Part shown: positions 7,261 to 15,004 of the stretch, in pieces
Position numbering within the stretch: position 1 is the first letter of the stretch
Layout: every line of letters starts with the position of its first letter
From: Candidatus Gottesmanbacteria bacterium
GTDB lineage: Bacteria > Patescibacteria > Microgenomatia > 2-02-FULL-39-11
DNA: 64,000 bases
Assembly (NCBI GenBank): GCA_016186795.1
Contig: JACPKY010000002.1
Location: 631,814 to 695,813 of the forward strand
Direction of reading: 5' to 3'
Made by a program: the position numbers and the translations under genes
The notes under the pieces: generated by a model
Databases searched by the model: none
The model's input: the letters and a program-made list of their open reading frames with translations, nothing else
Told to the model about the DNA's origin: nothing

Positions 7261-8769
7261 ATGGGAAATACAATGGATTCTCTTCCAATTTCTCCCGATG
7301 AAATTGCTCCTTCTCCGTGGGCGTTTTTTCCTCAACTCCGAGAAGGAGAAATTCATGAATTGAATGATCAAAGAATTCCAGATGATACACTGACTGCCCA
7401 ATATGAATGGGGAACAATGAAACGGGTATTTTTTGCACCGGCTACTTTCCTCGGAAGAGATGCTGCCTTGAAAGTCTATCGAGACCCTTCAAAAGAAGAC
7501 CAAGCTCTTGATTTTTCCAAAGAGGATATTCCAATAATTATCCATCCCAATGGATTGGCTACCGAGGAACCACCAATTGGAACAGTGGAGCTCTCGCAAT
7601 TTAAACGTGAGGCTTATTTACGTGCCAAAAAAAATTTTGGAGATCGAGTTCCACCTACTTCTTTCTTTCTGGCAAGGGACCATAAAAATATTCTACGAAA
7701 TTGGGAAGCACAGGTATGGATACACGGTGACATTATTAGTCAATATGCTGGAATTATTCCATTTCTTGAACATGGGGCGAATTCATTTGGAACAATTATC
7801 CAAGCAGCAGAAACGATGCTTGAAGAAACAGGATATTTACCAGATTTTCAAGGGAATGTGCTGGATAACAGAAACATTATCTGCACGGAAGAAGGCGATT
7901 GTTTTCTTGTCGATACCGATGGACAACTGCAAATTGATCCAGATCTTTTCTCAAAAATAAAACGTGCGGGAGAAAAAATTGTTACTGCTGGAAAACTCCA
8001 TCCTGAGATAATAACCTGGATGGAAAAGTCAGATTCTGACCAGGCCTTTCGTTGTAAACAACTTCTTCAAACCACAGTTAACTCAATTCAAGAAGCAAAA
8101 CAATATCTTGTAAAAGCTTTGGAGACTCCTCAGCTTAATGAAGCAGCGCGTGATCAACTCTTTGTTCAGCACTTAGAAATCATGCCGATGAGTGTTTTTG
8201 ATAAAGTAAATGTGCTGTTGGTATACAAAGGACTGCGAACAGCTACTACCACAGAATTATCATTTTTTGAATATGATGAGACATATGATGAAACGATGGG
8301 TGAACCCGATAGTCGGACAATGACTTTACGTCAAGCAGAAAAACTAGAGACTTTCTTCAAGGAGTTTTCTCTCCCATATGAACGACAAAAACTGTATGAA
8401 GATGAGGAAAACCTTGATCTCTTCCATATTGATTTTCTTATTGGAAAAGATGCTAAATCACTTGCTCAAATGAAAAAAGCTGATGGAATGAATGTCTTTG
8501 ATCCACATCTTGATGAAGAATATGGTATTGCTTTGGGATTTCCAGAAACAGCAGCTCGAGCTCACTCTAGAGGGCAAACTATCCCTTTAGACGAATTACC
8601 TCCTGAAATTGCACAAAGTGAAGTACACCATTTTGCTCAATTTGATATGTCAAGAGATCACTGGAAAGAAGAGTTTAAGATAAAACAACTATGGGCGGAT
8701 ACAGTGAAAAGACTTGCCCCCAAAATTTATCAAAATCTACTTTCTTTGGAGCCATTACCTGAAAAATAA
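7261..8769 (+). CDS. large hypothetical protein with a protein-kinase-like core
   Basis: A 502-aa soluble protein not recognised as a named family. The first 240 residues look like a divergent protein-kinase-like fold: a beta-3 style lysine in DAALKVYRD (about residue 70), a catalytic-loop-like DFQGNVLDNRNI (about residue 195) and a metal-loop-like FLVDTDGQL (about residue 216), in the correct order and spacing. The C-terminal half (residues about 260-500) is acidic and has no motif I know. The ATG at 7261 (MGNTMDSLPIS) is preferred because an extended -10 sits 7 nt upstream; an in-frame ATG at 7234 is the alternative. The gene stands alone. Kinase activity is an inference from three motifs. 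Confidence 0.6.
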   Translation: MGNTMDSLPISPDEIAPSPWAFFPQLREGEIHELNDQRIPDDTLTAQYEWGTMKRVFFAPATFLGRDAALKVYRDPSKEDQALDFSKEDIPIIIHPNGLATEEPPIGTVELSQFKREAYLRAKKNFGDRVPPTSFFLARDHKNILRNWEAQVWIHGDIISQYAGIIPFLEHGANSFGTIIQAAETMLEETGYLPDFQGNVLDNRNIICTEEGDCFLVDTDGQLQIDPDLFSKIKRAGEKIVTAGKLHPEIITWMEKSDSDQAFRCKQLLQTTVNSIQEAKQYLVKALETPQLNEAARDQLFVQHLEIMPMSVFDKVNVLLVYKGLRTATTTELSFFEYDETYDETMGEPDSRTMTLRQAEKLETFFKEFSLPYERQKLYEDEENLDLFHIDFLIGKDAKSLAQMKKADGMNVFDPHLDEEYGIALGFPETAARAHSRGQTIPLDELPPEIAQSEVHHFAQFDMSRDHWKEEFKIKQLWADTVKRLAPKIYQNLLSLEPLPEK

Positions 8770-8839
8770 CAAGTTACCTTTTCCAATTATTTCCCACGAA
8801 AAAGTAAAAGAGAGGATGTTTTCTACTCTTTACCAAAAT

Positions 8840-8867
8840 TTGAAAACGTACATAGCCGCTATATACT
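8840..8867 (+). promoter_or_regulatory. promoter of tspO, leaderless start predicted
   Basis: TTGAAA, 16-nt spacer, TATACT; the -10 ends 7 nt before the tspO ATG at 8875, placing the transcription start at or next to the start codon. Confidence 0.65.
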
Positions 8868-8874
8868 ATGAGTA

Positions 8875-9351
8875 ATGAAGCAATTTCCGAAGCTGCTGTT
8901 TGCCATTATTCTTTGTGAAAGCGTTGGAATTCTGGCTACTCCCATAACTATTTCTGCCATTGAAAATTGGTACAACACCCTCAATAAACCTTACTTTTCA
9001 CCTCCCAACTGGGTATTTGGCCCGGTTTGGACGCTCTTGTATCTGATGATGGGAATTTCTCTCTACCTTGTTTGGATGAAAGGATGGAAAAAGAAAAAAG
9101 TACAAGTTGCTCTTGTTGTTTTTCTCATCCAGTTAGGAGCTAATTTCCTGTGGTCACTCCTTTTCTTTGGACTTCATTCTCCTCTTTTGGGATTTATTGA
9201 TATCATTTTCCTTTTACTTTCTCTGGGAGCCACCATCTACTATTTTTATTGCATTTCAAAAACCGCCGCGTATCTTCTCATTCCGTATTTTCTCTGGGTG
9301 AGTTTCGCATCGATTCTCAATCTCTCAGTTCTTCTTCTCAACTCATACTAA
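8875..9351 (+). CDS. tspO: TspO/MBR family membrane protein
   Basis: A 158-aa five-helix membrane protein of the TspO/peripheral benzodiazepine receptor family, which binds tetrapyrroles and other lipophilic ligands. Family landmarks are LNKPYFSPPNWVFGPVWTLLYLMMGISLY, where the W-x-P/GPVWT stretch lines the ligand pocket, followed by ANFLWSLLFFGLHSPLLGFIDI and the closing ASILNLSVLLLN helix. Length is normal. It has its own promoter and is probably monocistronic. No porphyrin genes are nearby, so the ligand in this organism is unknown. Confidence 0.92.
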   Translation: MKQFPKLLFAIILCESVGILATPITISAIENWYNTLNKPYFSPPNWVFGPVWTLLYLMMGISLYLVWMKGWKKKKVQVALVVFLIQLGANFLWSLLFFGLHSPLLGFIDIIFLLLSLGATIYYFYCISKTAAYLLIPYFLWVSFASILNLSVLLLNSY

Positions 9352-9374
9352 CTGCCGTAAGATACATCTGCACC

Positions 9375-9428
9375 GAAAAAGAAGCCAAAGATGCGGGATT
9401 TGTGAAATCCAAAGATTGCGACGAATAA
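9375..9428 (+). pseudogene. gene-tail remnant A (left of hicAB)
   Basis: An open stretch ending at TAA encodes EKEAKDAGFVKSKDCDE in frame, without a start or the body of a gene. A second copy lies at 10089-10141 on the other side of hicAB. About 41 of 54 aligned positions match, and several differences are silent third-position changes (gcc/gca, gat/gac, tcc/tct, tgc/tgt), which points to two once-coding paralogous tails. The E-E-A-GF-K-C pattern resembles ends of small cysteine-containing domains, but it is too short to name. Confidence 0.5.
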
Positions 9429-9439
9429 TATATTTACAC

Positions 9440-9474
9440 TTGACTATATAGTACTATATATAGTACTATATATT
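9440..9474 (+). promoter_or_regulatory. hicAB promoter with two tandem palindromic operators
   Basis: TTGACT (9440-9445), 18-nt spacer, TACTAT (9464-9469). The spacer and -10 are built from two overlapping perfect palindromes: TATATAGTACTATATA at 9445-9460 and an 18-bp version centred 12 bp further right at 9456-9473, both with the core TATAGTACTATA. Tandem palindromes over the -10 are the expected binding sites for the ribbon-helix-helix domain of HicB, which would repress the module. The hicA ATG follows 8 nt later. Confidence 0.75.
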
Positions 9475-9481
9475 TAGTTGT

Positions 9482-9730
9482 ATGACGAAACGCCAGAAGA
9501 GATTGAAAAAGCTCTTTACGAATCCAAAGTCTGTCAGCTTTGAAGAGTTGAACCGGGTATTATTAGACTTGGGATTTACCAAAAGGCAGCCAAGGTCAGG
9601 AAGCAGCCATCATATATACACGAAAGGTGAGATACAAATTTCGGTGCCGTACAAACGTCCATACGTAAAGGAAATATATGTTAAACACGTTTTAGAAATT
9701 ATTGGAGGAATATATGAAAAAAAATCTTAA
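9482..9730 (+). CDS. hicA: HicA-type toxin (mRNA interferase)
   Basis: An 82-aa protein with the HicA double-stranded-RNA-binding-like fold: a helix with VSFEELNRVLLDLGF, then RQPRSGSSHHIYTKGEIQISVPYKRP, where the GSxHxIY histidine is the catalytic residue of the family, and a last helix before the end. Family toxins cleave mRNA until bound by HicB. The frame overlaps the hicB start by 17 nt, the normal toxin-first order. It sits between two related gene-tail remnants, suggesting a recently acquired module. Confidence 0.85.
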   Translation: MTKRQKRLKKLFTNPKSVSFEELNRVLLDLGFTKRQPRSGSSHHIYTKGEIQISVPYKRPYVKEIYVKHVLEIIGGIYEKKS

Positions 9731-10061
9731 CTATTATCTTGGCCTTGATTATACTGTCAGACTGAAACAAAATGCTGACGGGACGTATTTTGCAGAAATT
9801 GAAGAACTCACCGGGTGCATATCCGAAGGAGATACGAAAGAAGAAGCCTTATCCATGATCGAAGATGCAAAAAGAGCGTGGCTTGAAGTAGCATTGGAAA
9901 GAAAAACATACATCCCTGAGCCAACCACTGATGAATTCAGCGGTAAACTCAATATCCGTCTACCAAAATATATTCACCGAAAGTTATCGTATCGGGCAAG
10001 ACAAGAAGGAATGAGTCTGAATAGTTTTATAAACTCTACTCTCTCTTCTGCAGTTAAATAG
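9714..10061 (+). CDS. hicB: HicB-type antitoxin
   Basis: A 115-aa antitoxin with a partial RNase-H-like N-domain (YTVRLKQNADGTYFAEIEELTGCISEGDTKEEALSMIEDA) and a C-terminal ribbon-helix-helix DNA-binding part (FSGKLNIRLPKYIHRKLSYRARQEGMSLNSFI). The ATG at 9714 is chosen because GGAGG lies 5 nt upstream, inside the end of hicA; an in-frame TTG at 9702 overlaps that Shine-Dalgarno and is unlikely. HicB neutralises HicA and should bind the tandem palindromes upstream of hicA. Confidence 0.9.
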   Translation: MKKNLNYYLGLDYTVRLKQNADGTYFAEIEELTGCISEGDTKEEALSMIEDAKRAWLEVALERKTYIPEPTTDEFSGKLNIRLPKYIHRKLSYRARQEGMSLNSFINSTLSSAVK

Positions 10062-10088
10062 AAAATCAATATCAGTAAACGTCAAAGT

Positions 10089-10141
10089 GAAAAAGAAGCA
10101 AGAGACGCGGATTTACAAAATCTAAAGATTGTGAAAAGTAG
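10089..10141 (+). pseudogene. gene-tail remnant B (right of hicAB), frameshifted
   Basis: Related to remnant A. Restoring one deleted base after 10109 gives EKEARDAGFTKSKDCEK followed by TAG, so this copy carries a frameshift and is dead. No start or gene body precedes it. Together the copies flank hicAB as imperfect direct repeats of about 54 bp. Confidence 0.5.
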
Positions 10142-10206
10142 ATTCTTTTCAATTATTTTCCTAATAGTAAAAGTGTTTATACGCGACAAATTTTAAACTT
10201 AATATT

Positions 10207-10860
10207 CTAAGTGACCTGAAGATGTAAGCCCTTTGTTAGCTCACTTGAAGAAATTTTATATTTACGAGAGAAATGAGAAAATTTCAATCCTTTTTGTAAT
10301 AATTTGGATCTTTCTACAGCTTTTTTTAAATCAAGATAAAAAAGTCCTGGATGTAATTTTATCCAAATATTTTTTGATTGTTTCGAGAAACTTAAATGAT
10401 CTGATAATCTTTGTTTCTTAAAATAATCTAAGTTAAAACCATGTTCAGCACCTGTTAGAGATATTCCTAAATATTTTTTATTACTTAGTTCAACTGATAT
10501 TTGTTGATATTGGTGTGCCTGGCCGTTCCTAATTAGGTCAAAAAGCATCGAAAGTAATTCATCACCTATATTATTATTCAAAGAAGGCAAAGAAAAGTCT
10601 TTAGTTTTTATACTAAGTCCACTTATTCGTGTAAAATATTTTGGCTCTATTTTTGATAATTCGCTGGCATACTCATGTAAGATAGTTTTATTATCTAGAC
10701 ACAATCTCGCTATAAACTCTAAAAGGATAGTAGCTAAAAGTGCAAACATAAAATTTCCCCTGTTGGTTGCATTTTGATTGTTCGCAATACAATTCCATGT
10801 TTGCTCAAAATCACCTGTAATAAAATTATATAACGTTTGTGGGGAAAGATTTGTATTCAT
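10207..10860 (-). CDS. AT-rich hypothetical protein with HEPN-like RNGQAH motif
   Basis: A 217-aa protein of unknown family. The middle has a helix ending GDELLSMLFDLIRNGQAHQYQQ, where RNGQAH fits the R-x4-H signature of HEPN ribonucleases; the surrounding N-terminal half is helical and the C-terminal half is basic. The ATG at 10860 is chosen because the upstream extension would overlap ilvD by about 90 nt. It starts 2 nt after the ilvD stop, so it may be read from the ilv operon, yet it is visibly more AT-rich than its neighbours, suggesting transfer. No Shine-Dalgarno is seen. RNase activity is a hypothesis only. Confidence 0.6.
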   Translation of the reverse strand: MNTNLSPQTLYNFITGDFEQTWNCIANNQNATNRGNFMFALLATILLEFIARLCLDNKTILHEYASELSKIEPKYFTRISGLSIKTKDFSLPSLNNNIGDELLSMLFDLIRNGQAHQYQQISVELSNKKYLGISLTGAEHGFNLDYFKKQRLSDHLSFSKQSKNIWIKLHPGLFYLDLKKAVERSKLLQKGLKFSHFSRKYKISSSELTKGLHLQVT

Positions 10861-10862
10861 TT

Positions 10863-12575
10863 TTAACTTGTCACGGCGCCTTTGGAGGCGCTGCTTACCA
10901 GTTTGGCGTATTTTGCTAGCACTCCCCTTTTGTATTTGAAATTTGGTCTTTTCCATTTTCTCTTTCTCTCTTCCAAAACTTTAGCATCAACATCAATATC
11001 TACTACTCTTCTTGTCAGATCAATAGTGATACTATCCCCTTCCTCTACCAATCCAATCGGTCCGCCGACGTGAGCTTCCGGCGAGACGTGACCGACCATG
11101 ATACCGTGTGTTCCTCCGGAAAATCTGCCATCGGTAATAAGAGCCACGTCTTTCCCCAGTCCTGCCCCCATCAGTGCTGATGATGGAGATAACATTTCTC
11201 TCATACCGGGTCCTCCTTTGGGTCCTTCATTGCGAATAATAATCACATCGCCTTTTTTGATTTTCTTTGCCAAAATGGCATCGAGGGCATCTTCTTCCTT
11301 ATCAAAAACTCTGGCAGGACCGGTATGTTTATCCAGCTCCTTTCCACTTAACTTGATAACGGCTCCTTCTAGTGCAAGAGTTCCATAAAGAACAACAATA
11401 TGATGCTCTGGCGATGCAAATGGCTTTTTTACATGAGCAATAATTTTCTGATCCTCAGGAAAATCCGGTGCTTCTTTGAGGTTTTCTGCAACAGTTTTCC
11501 CAGAAACGGTAAGACAGTCTCCATGGATAAGGTCTTCTTTAAGAAGCATTTTCATCACCATTGGGATCCCACCAATGTTATCCAGATGTTCCATCATGTA
11601 TGATCCAAATGGAGAAAAGTTTCCCAGAAGCGGAACATTTTTGGCAACTTCCGTAAAATCATCAAGGGTTAAGGAAACCTCGGCTTCGTGAGCTAACGAT
11701 AATAAATGTAATACTGCATTGGTTGATCCGCCAAGGGCAAGGACAACAGCAATAGCATTTTCAAACGCTTTTCGCGTCATAATATCGCGGGCGTGAATTC
11801 CTTTTTCCATCAAATGGAAAAGCGCAGCAACACTTTCCATACAATCTTTCTTCTTCTTTTCTGAAATTTTATTCTCCCTGTCAACTGCCGGATGAGAAGC
11901 GCTTCCCGGCAAGCTCATACCAAGTGCTTCAATTGCTGAAGCCATGGTATTTGCCGTATACATACCTCCACAGGCACCGTTTCCCGGACAAGCATTACAC
12001 TCTATCCGATGAAATTCTTCATCAGTTATTTTGCCAACTCCGGCTGCACCCACTGCTTCAAAGACACTGACGATATTTAAGTCTTTCCCATTCCCTATCC
12101 CTGGTAAAATTGTCCCGCCATAAAGAGTTATTCCAATCGAGTTATTGCGGGCAAGAGGAATAAGAGCCCCAGGAATTGTTTTATCGCATCCAGCAAGAGT
12201 AAAACTGGCATCCGTTGCATAAGACTCTTGCATCATCTCGATACAGTCGGCGATAAGCTCCCTTGAGACAAGAGAATATTTCATCCCTTCCATGCCCATC
12301 GTCTCTCCATCTGTGACAACCGGAGTCCCAAAAACAATGGGTTTTCCACCTTGTTTCTCAATTTCTGCACCAACAATTTTCCCAAGATCTTCGATATGCG
12401 CATTGCAGGGAGTGATGTTGATGGCTGGGCACGCAACAGCAATAAGTGGTTTGGTAAAATCTTCGTCAGTAAATCCAACTGCTCGCATCATGGCCCGGGC
12501 TGGGGCGCGCTTGATCCAGTCTTTTCCCCCGGGAGTACCAGTTAATTGGTTGCTGCGGTTTTTGAGGGATTTCAT
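10863..12575 (-). CDS. ilvD: dihydroxy-acid dehydratase
   Basis: Iron-sulfur dehydratase making the 2-oxo acids of valine and isoleucine synthesis. At 570 aa it has full family length. Cluster cysteines are seen in LAGCDKTIPGALIPLAR and in NACPGNGACGGMYTANTM. The C-terminal domain has DGRFSGGTHGIMVGHVSPEA, typical of the IlvD/Edd family. Its start overlaps the ilvC stop by 4 nt. It is the last biosynthetic gene of the ilv operon, and all genes upstream of it are packed with overlaps or gaps of at most 13 nt. Confidence 0.97.
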   Translation of the reverse strand: MKSLKNRSNQLTGTPGGKDWIKRAPARAMMRAVGFTDEDFTKPLIAVACPAINITPCNAHIEDLGKIVGAEIEKQGGKPIVFGTPVVTDGETMGMEGMKYSLVSRELIADCIEMMQESYATDASFTLAGCDKTIPGALIPLARNNSIGITLYGGTILPGIGNGKDLNIVSVFEAVGAAGVGKITDEEFHRIECNACPGNGACGGMYTANTMASAIEALGMSLPGSASHPAVDRENKISEKKKKDCMESVAALFHLMEKGIHARDIMTRKAFENAIAVVLALGGSTNAVLHLLSLAHEAEVSLTLDDFTEVAKNVPLLGNFSPFGSYMMEHLDNIGGIPMVMKMLLKEDLIHGDCLTVSGKTVAENLKEAPDFPEDQKIIAHVKKPFASPEHHIVVLYGTLALEGAVIKLSGKELDKHTGPARVFDKEEDALDAILAKKIKKGDVIIIRNEGPKGGPGMREMLSPSSALMGAGLGKDVALITDGRFSGGTHGIMVGHVSPEAHVGGPIGLVEEGDSITIDLTRRVVDIDVDAKVLEERKRKWKRPNFKYKRGVLAKYAKLVSSASKGAVTS

Positions 12576-13627
12576 TTTTTCTTCCAGTTCTCAGGTCGAA
12601 GTTGTCTTACTTGTTTTCCTGCCTGCCACATCTCCGAATTGCCCATTTCTTGGAGCTCGCAGTTCAAATCTTCTCTATAGTTGGGCTGACTGTTTTTATC
12701 CAAGACGCGTTTGGCCTCTGTCCCATCTGCAACTTTTTGATAAAGTTTCTCAAATACCGGTTCGACTGCTTTTTTGAATTTGTCTTTCCAATCAAGTGCA
12801 CCCCTTTGAGCAGTGGTACTTATATTTGCATACATCCAATCCATTCCTTTTTCGCCAACAAGTTTTATTAGACTTTGGGTAAGCTCCTCAACTGTCTCAT
12901 TAAACGCCTCAGAAGGTGAGTGACCTTTTTTCCGAAGCGTTTCATATTGCGCTTCCATAACTCCAGTGAGAGCCCCAACTAAAATTCCCCTCTCACCTGT
13001 TAAATCACTAAATACTTCTTTCTCAAATGTTGTTGGGAATAAAAACCCGGACCCTATGGCTATTCCTACTGCTAATACTTTTTCTTTTGCTTTCCCAGAT
13101 GTATCCTGGAAAATGGCATAGCTACTATTTATTCCTGACCCATCAAGGAAGTTGCGCCGTACTGAAAGGCCGGATCCTTTTGGCGCTACCAAAATAACAT
13201 CAACATCTTTGGGAGGAATAACACCGGTTAGATTTTTATAAGTTATCGAAAATCCATGAGAAAAAACAAGTGTTTTCCCGTGGGTTAGATATTTTTGCAA
13301 AGTTGGCCAAAACGCTTTCTGTCCTGCATCGGAAAGTAAAAATAAGATAATCGTAGCTTTCTTTGCTGCAATTTCTAGATCAAAAAGAGTCTTGCCAGGA
13401 ATCCACCCATCGGAAACTGCTTTGTCCCAGCTTTTGGAATTTTTCCGTTGACCAACGATGACGTTAATTCCATTATCCCGCATGTTCTGGCTTTGCCCCG
13501 GACCTTGAACTCCGTATCCTAAGACGGCAACGGTTTCCTTTTTAAGAATTTCTTTGGCTTTCCCTAGAGGAAATTCCTCACGAGTTATGATATTTTCCTT
13601 AACTCCTCCGAAATCCAGTATTGCCAT
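12572..13627 (-). CDS. ilvC: ketol-acid reductoisomerase
   Basis: NADPH- or NADH-dependent isomeroreductase acting on acetolactate and acetohydroxybutyrate. The 351-aa protein has a Rossmann motif VLGYGVQGPGQSQNMRDNG near residue 36, VILVAPKGSG, and the knotted C-terminal domain with ISTTAQRGALDW, where family metal ligands occur. The cofactor loop GQRKNSKSWDKA contains Arg, Lys and Ser, which favours NADPH (inference). GGGAGA upstream of the ATG is a good Shine-Dalgarno in the 13-nt gap after ilvE. It overlaps ilvD by 4 nt. Confidence 0.96.
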   Translation of the reverse strand: MAILDFGGVKENIITREEFPLGKAKEILKKETVAVLGYGVQGPGQSQNMRDNGINVIVGQRKNSKSWDKAVSDGWIPGKTLFDLEIAAKKATIILFLLSDAGQKAFWPTLQKYLTHGKTLVFSHGFSITYKNLTGVIPPKDVDVILVAPKGSGLSVRRNFLDGSGINSSYAIFQDTSGKAKEKVLAVGIAIGSGFLFPTTFEKEVFSDLTGERGILVGALTGVMEAQYETLRKKGHSPSEAFNETVEELTQSLIKLVGEKGMDWMYANISTTAQRGALDWKDKFKKAVEPVFEKLYQKVADGTEAKRVLDKNSQPNYREDLNCELQEMGNSEMWQAGKQVRQLRPENWKKK

Positions 13628-13640
13628 ACTTTTTCTCCCT

Positions 13641-14564
13641 TTATACCTTTGTGAGCCAATCTGAATATTTTTTCTGTTTTCCTCGAACGAGAGAAAAGAA
13701 AAGCTTATTTATTTTTTCTGTGATAGGGCCCATTTTCCCGGTACCAATTTTTCTCCCATCAACTTCTGCTACCCAAGCAACTTGTGCTCCAGTGCCAGTT
13801 AAAAACGCCTCGTCAGCAATATATACCTCTGTCCTGTCTATATTCCTTTCCTCAGTTGGTATATCTAAATCATGAGCAAGTTGGAGAATTGTTCTTCTCG
13901 TCATTCCCTCTAAAACATCACCATATTTAGGAGGTGTAACAAGAACACCATCGCGAACAATGAAAAAATTTGCTCCACTTCCTTCGGCGATATGGCCATC
14001 GGCAGACATTAGAAGTGCATCATCGTACCCAAGATTTGCGGCATCACCTCTGGCAAGAGACGAGTTTATATATCCTCCAGAAATTTTGGCACGTGAAGGA
14101 ATCATATTATCATTTATCCTCACCCAATTGGAGATTGCCAGTTTCAACCCTTTGGTTATGGAAAGGTACTCTCCCAATGGAATCATGTAGAGAGCAAATT
14201 CAAATGTTAATGGCGCAAGATCTGGTGAAAGGAAAAAGTCACTCCCATATGCAAAAGGGCGAAGATAATAATCAGTTTTCGGCTGATTTTTCCTTACCAA
14301 CTCAAGCGTCGTATGCATCAGTTGTCCAAGATCGTACCGGATAGATTTGTTAAGAATTTTTAACGAGTTGAGAAATCTTTTGTAATGATCCTCGAGCCGG
14401 AAAATATACGTATGCTTTTTATCTGATGACGTATATCCCCGAATCCCCCCAAATATGGCATTACCATACTGAAGGGCATTGGTCATGATGTTTACCTTTG
14501 CTGTCTCAATTGGGACTATATTTCCTTCAAAAAACGCAAATGGAAATGATCGTGTATCTTTCAT
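13641..14564 (-). CDS. ilvE: branched-chain amino acid aminotransferase
   Basis: PLP-dependent fold-IV transaminase catalysing the last step of Val, Leu and Ile synthesis. The 307-aa chain starts at 14564 (MKDTRSFPFAFFEGNIVP). Visible motifs are ALQYGNAIFGGIRGY, the substrate/PLP region RAKISGGYINSSLARGDAANLGYDDALL with the Schiff-base lysine in RAKISG, and EGSGANFFIVRDG, all typical of IlvE. An in-frame ATG at 14600 would lie inside the ridA tail and is not chosen. The start is 2 nt after the ridA stop, implying coupled translation. Confidence 0.95.
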   Translation of the reverse strand: MKDTRSFPFAFFEGNIVPIETAKVNIMTNALQYGNAIFGGIRGYTSSDKKHTYIFRLEDHYKRFLNSLKILNKSIRYDLGQLMHTTLELVRKNQPKTDYYLRPFAYGSDFFLSPDLAPLTFEFALYMIPLGEYLSITKGLKLAISNWVRINDNMIPSRAKISGGYINSSLARGDAANLGYDDALLMSADGHIAEGSGANFFIVRDGVLVTPPKYGDVLEGMTRRTILQLAHDLDIPTEERNIDRTEVYIADEAFLTGTGAQVAWVAEVDGRKIGTGKMGPITEKINKLFFSLVRGKQKKYSDWLTKV

Positions 14565-14566
14565 AG

Positions 14567-15004
14567 TTACGAGCAGCCGCAGTTTCCGCCGCAACCACAT
14601 CCTCCTTCTTCATGAGCCATAGGACGCGTAATATAGGCAACTGCATCTATTTCAACAAGAGCATCTTTGGGAAGTTTCGCAACTTGAACTGTTGCCCGTG
14701 CTGGATAGGGCTTTTGAAAAAATGAAGCATATACTTCATTCATCTTTCCGTAGTCATCCATGCTTTTAAGATACACAGTTGTTTTAAGAATCGTTTGTAA
14801 ACTTCCGCCAGCCTCTTCCAAGACATACTCGAGATTTGTTAATGCTTGACGAGTTTGTTCTTCAATTGCCCCTTTGACAAACTCCTTCGTTTTCGGATCA
14901 ACACCGATATGACCGGAACAAAAAATTAAATCACCCAAGACAATCCCTGGTGAATATGGGCCAATTGCCGCAACACCCTTTTTCGCAACAATTTCTTTTT
15001 TCAT
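14567..15004 (-). CDS. ridA: RidA family imine deaminase with cysteine-rich tail
   Basis: A 145-aa Rid/YER057c/UK114 protein. RidA hydrolyses reactive enamine/imine intermediates (2-aminoacrylate, 2-aminocrotonate) released by PLP dehydratases. Seen: IGPYSPGIVLGDLIFCSGHIGVDP, TRQALTNLEYVLEEAGGSL, KTTVYLKSMDDYGKMNEVY and the active-site arginine strand PARATVQVAKLP. The C-terminus is unusual: after the domain a tail EEGGCGCGGNCGCS adds four cysteines that could bind metal. It overlaps the upstream PLP-enzyme gene by 4 nt; this pairing hints that the PLP enzyme releases such an intermediate. Confidence 0.93.
   Translation of the reverse strand: MKKEIVAKKGVAAIGPYSPGIVLGDLIFCSGHIGVDPKTKEFVKGAIEEQTRQALTNLEYVLEEAGGSLQTILKTTVYLKSMDDYGKMNEVYASFFQKPYPARATVQVAKLPKDALVEIDAVAYITRPMAHEEGGCGCGGNCGCS

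Noticed and set aside
9352..10206. IS element or integron around hicAB
   Set aside because: No transposase, integrase or terminal inverted repeats are visible; the only repeats are the two coding-like tails.
10861..10956. N-terminal extension of the 10207-10860 gene
   Set aside because: It would run inside the 3' end of ilvD in another frame and encodes a lysine/arginine-rich shadow; the ATG at 10860 is enough.
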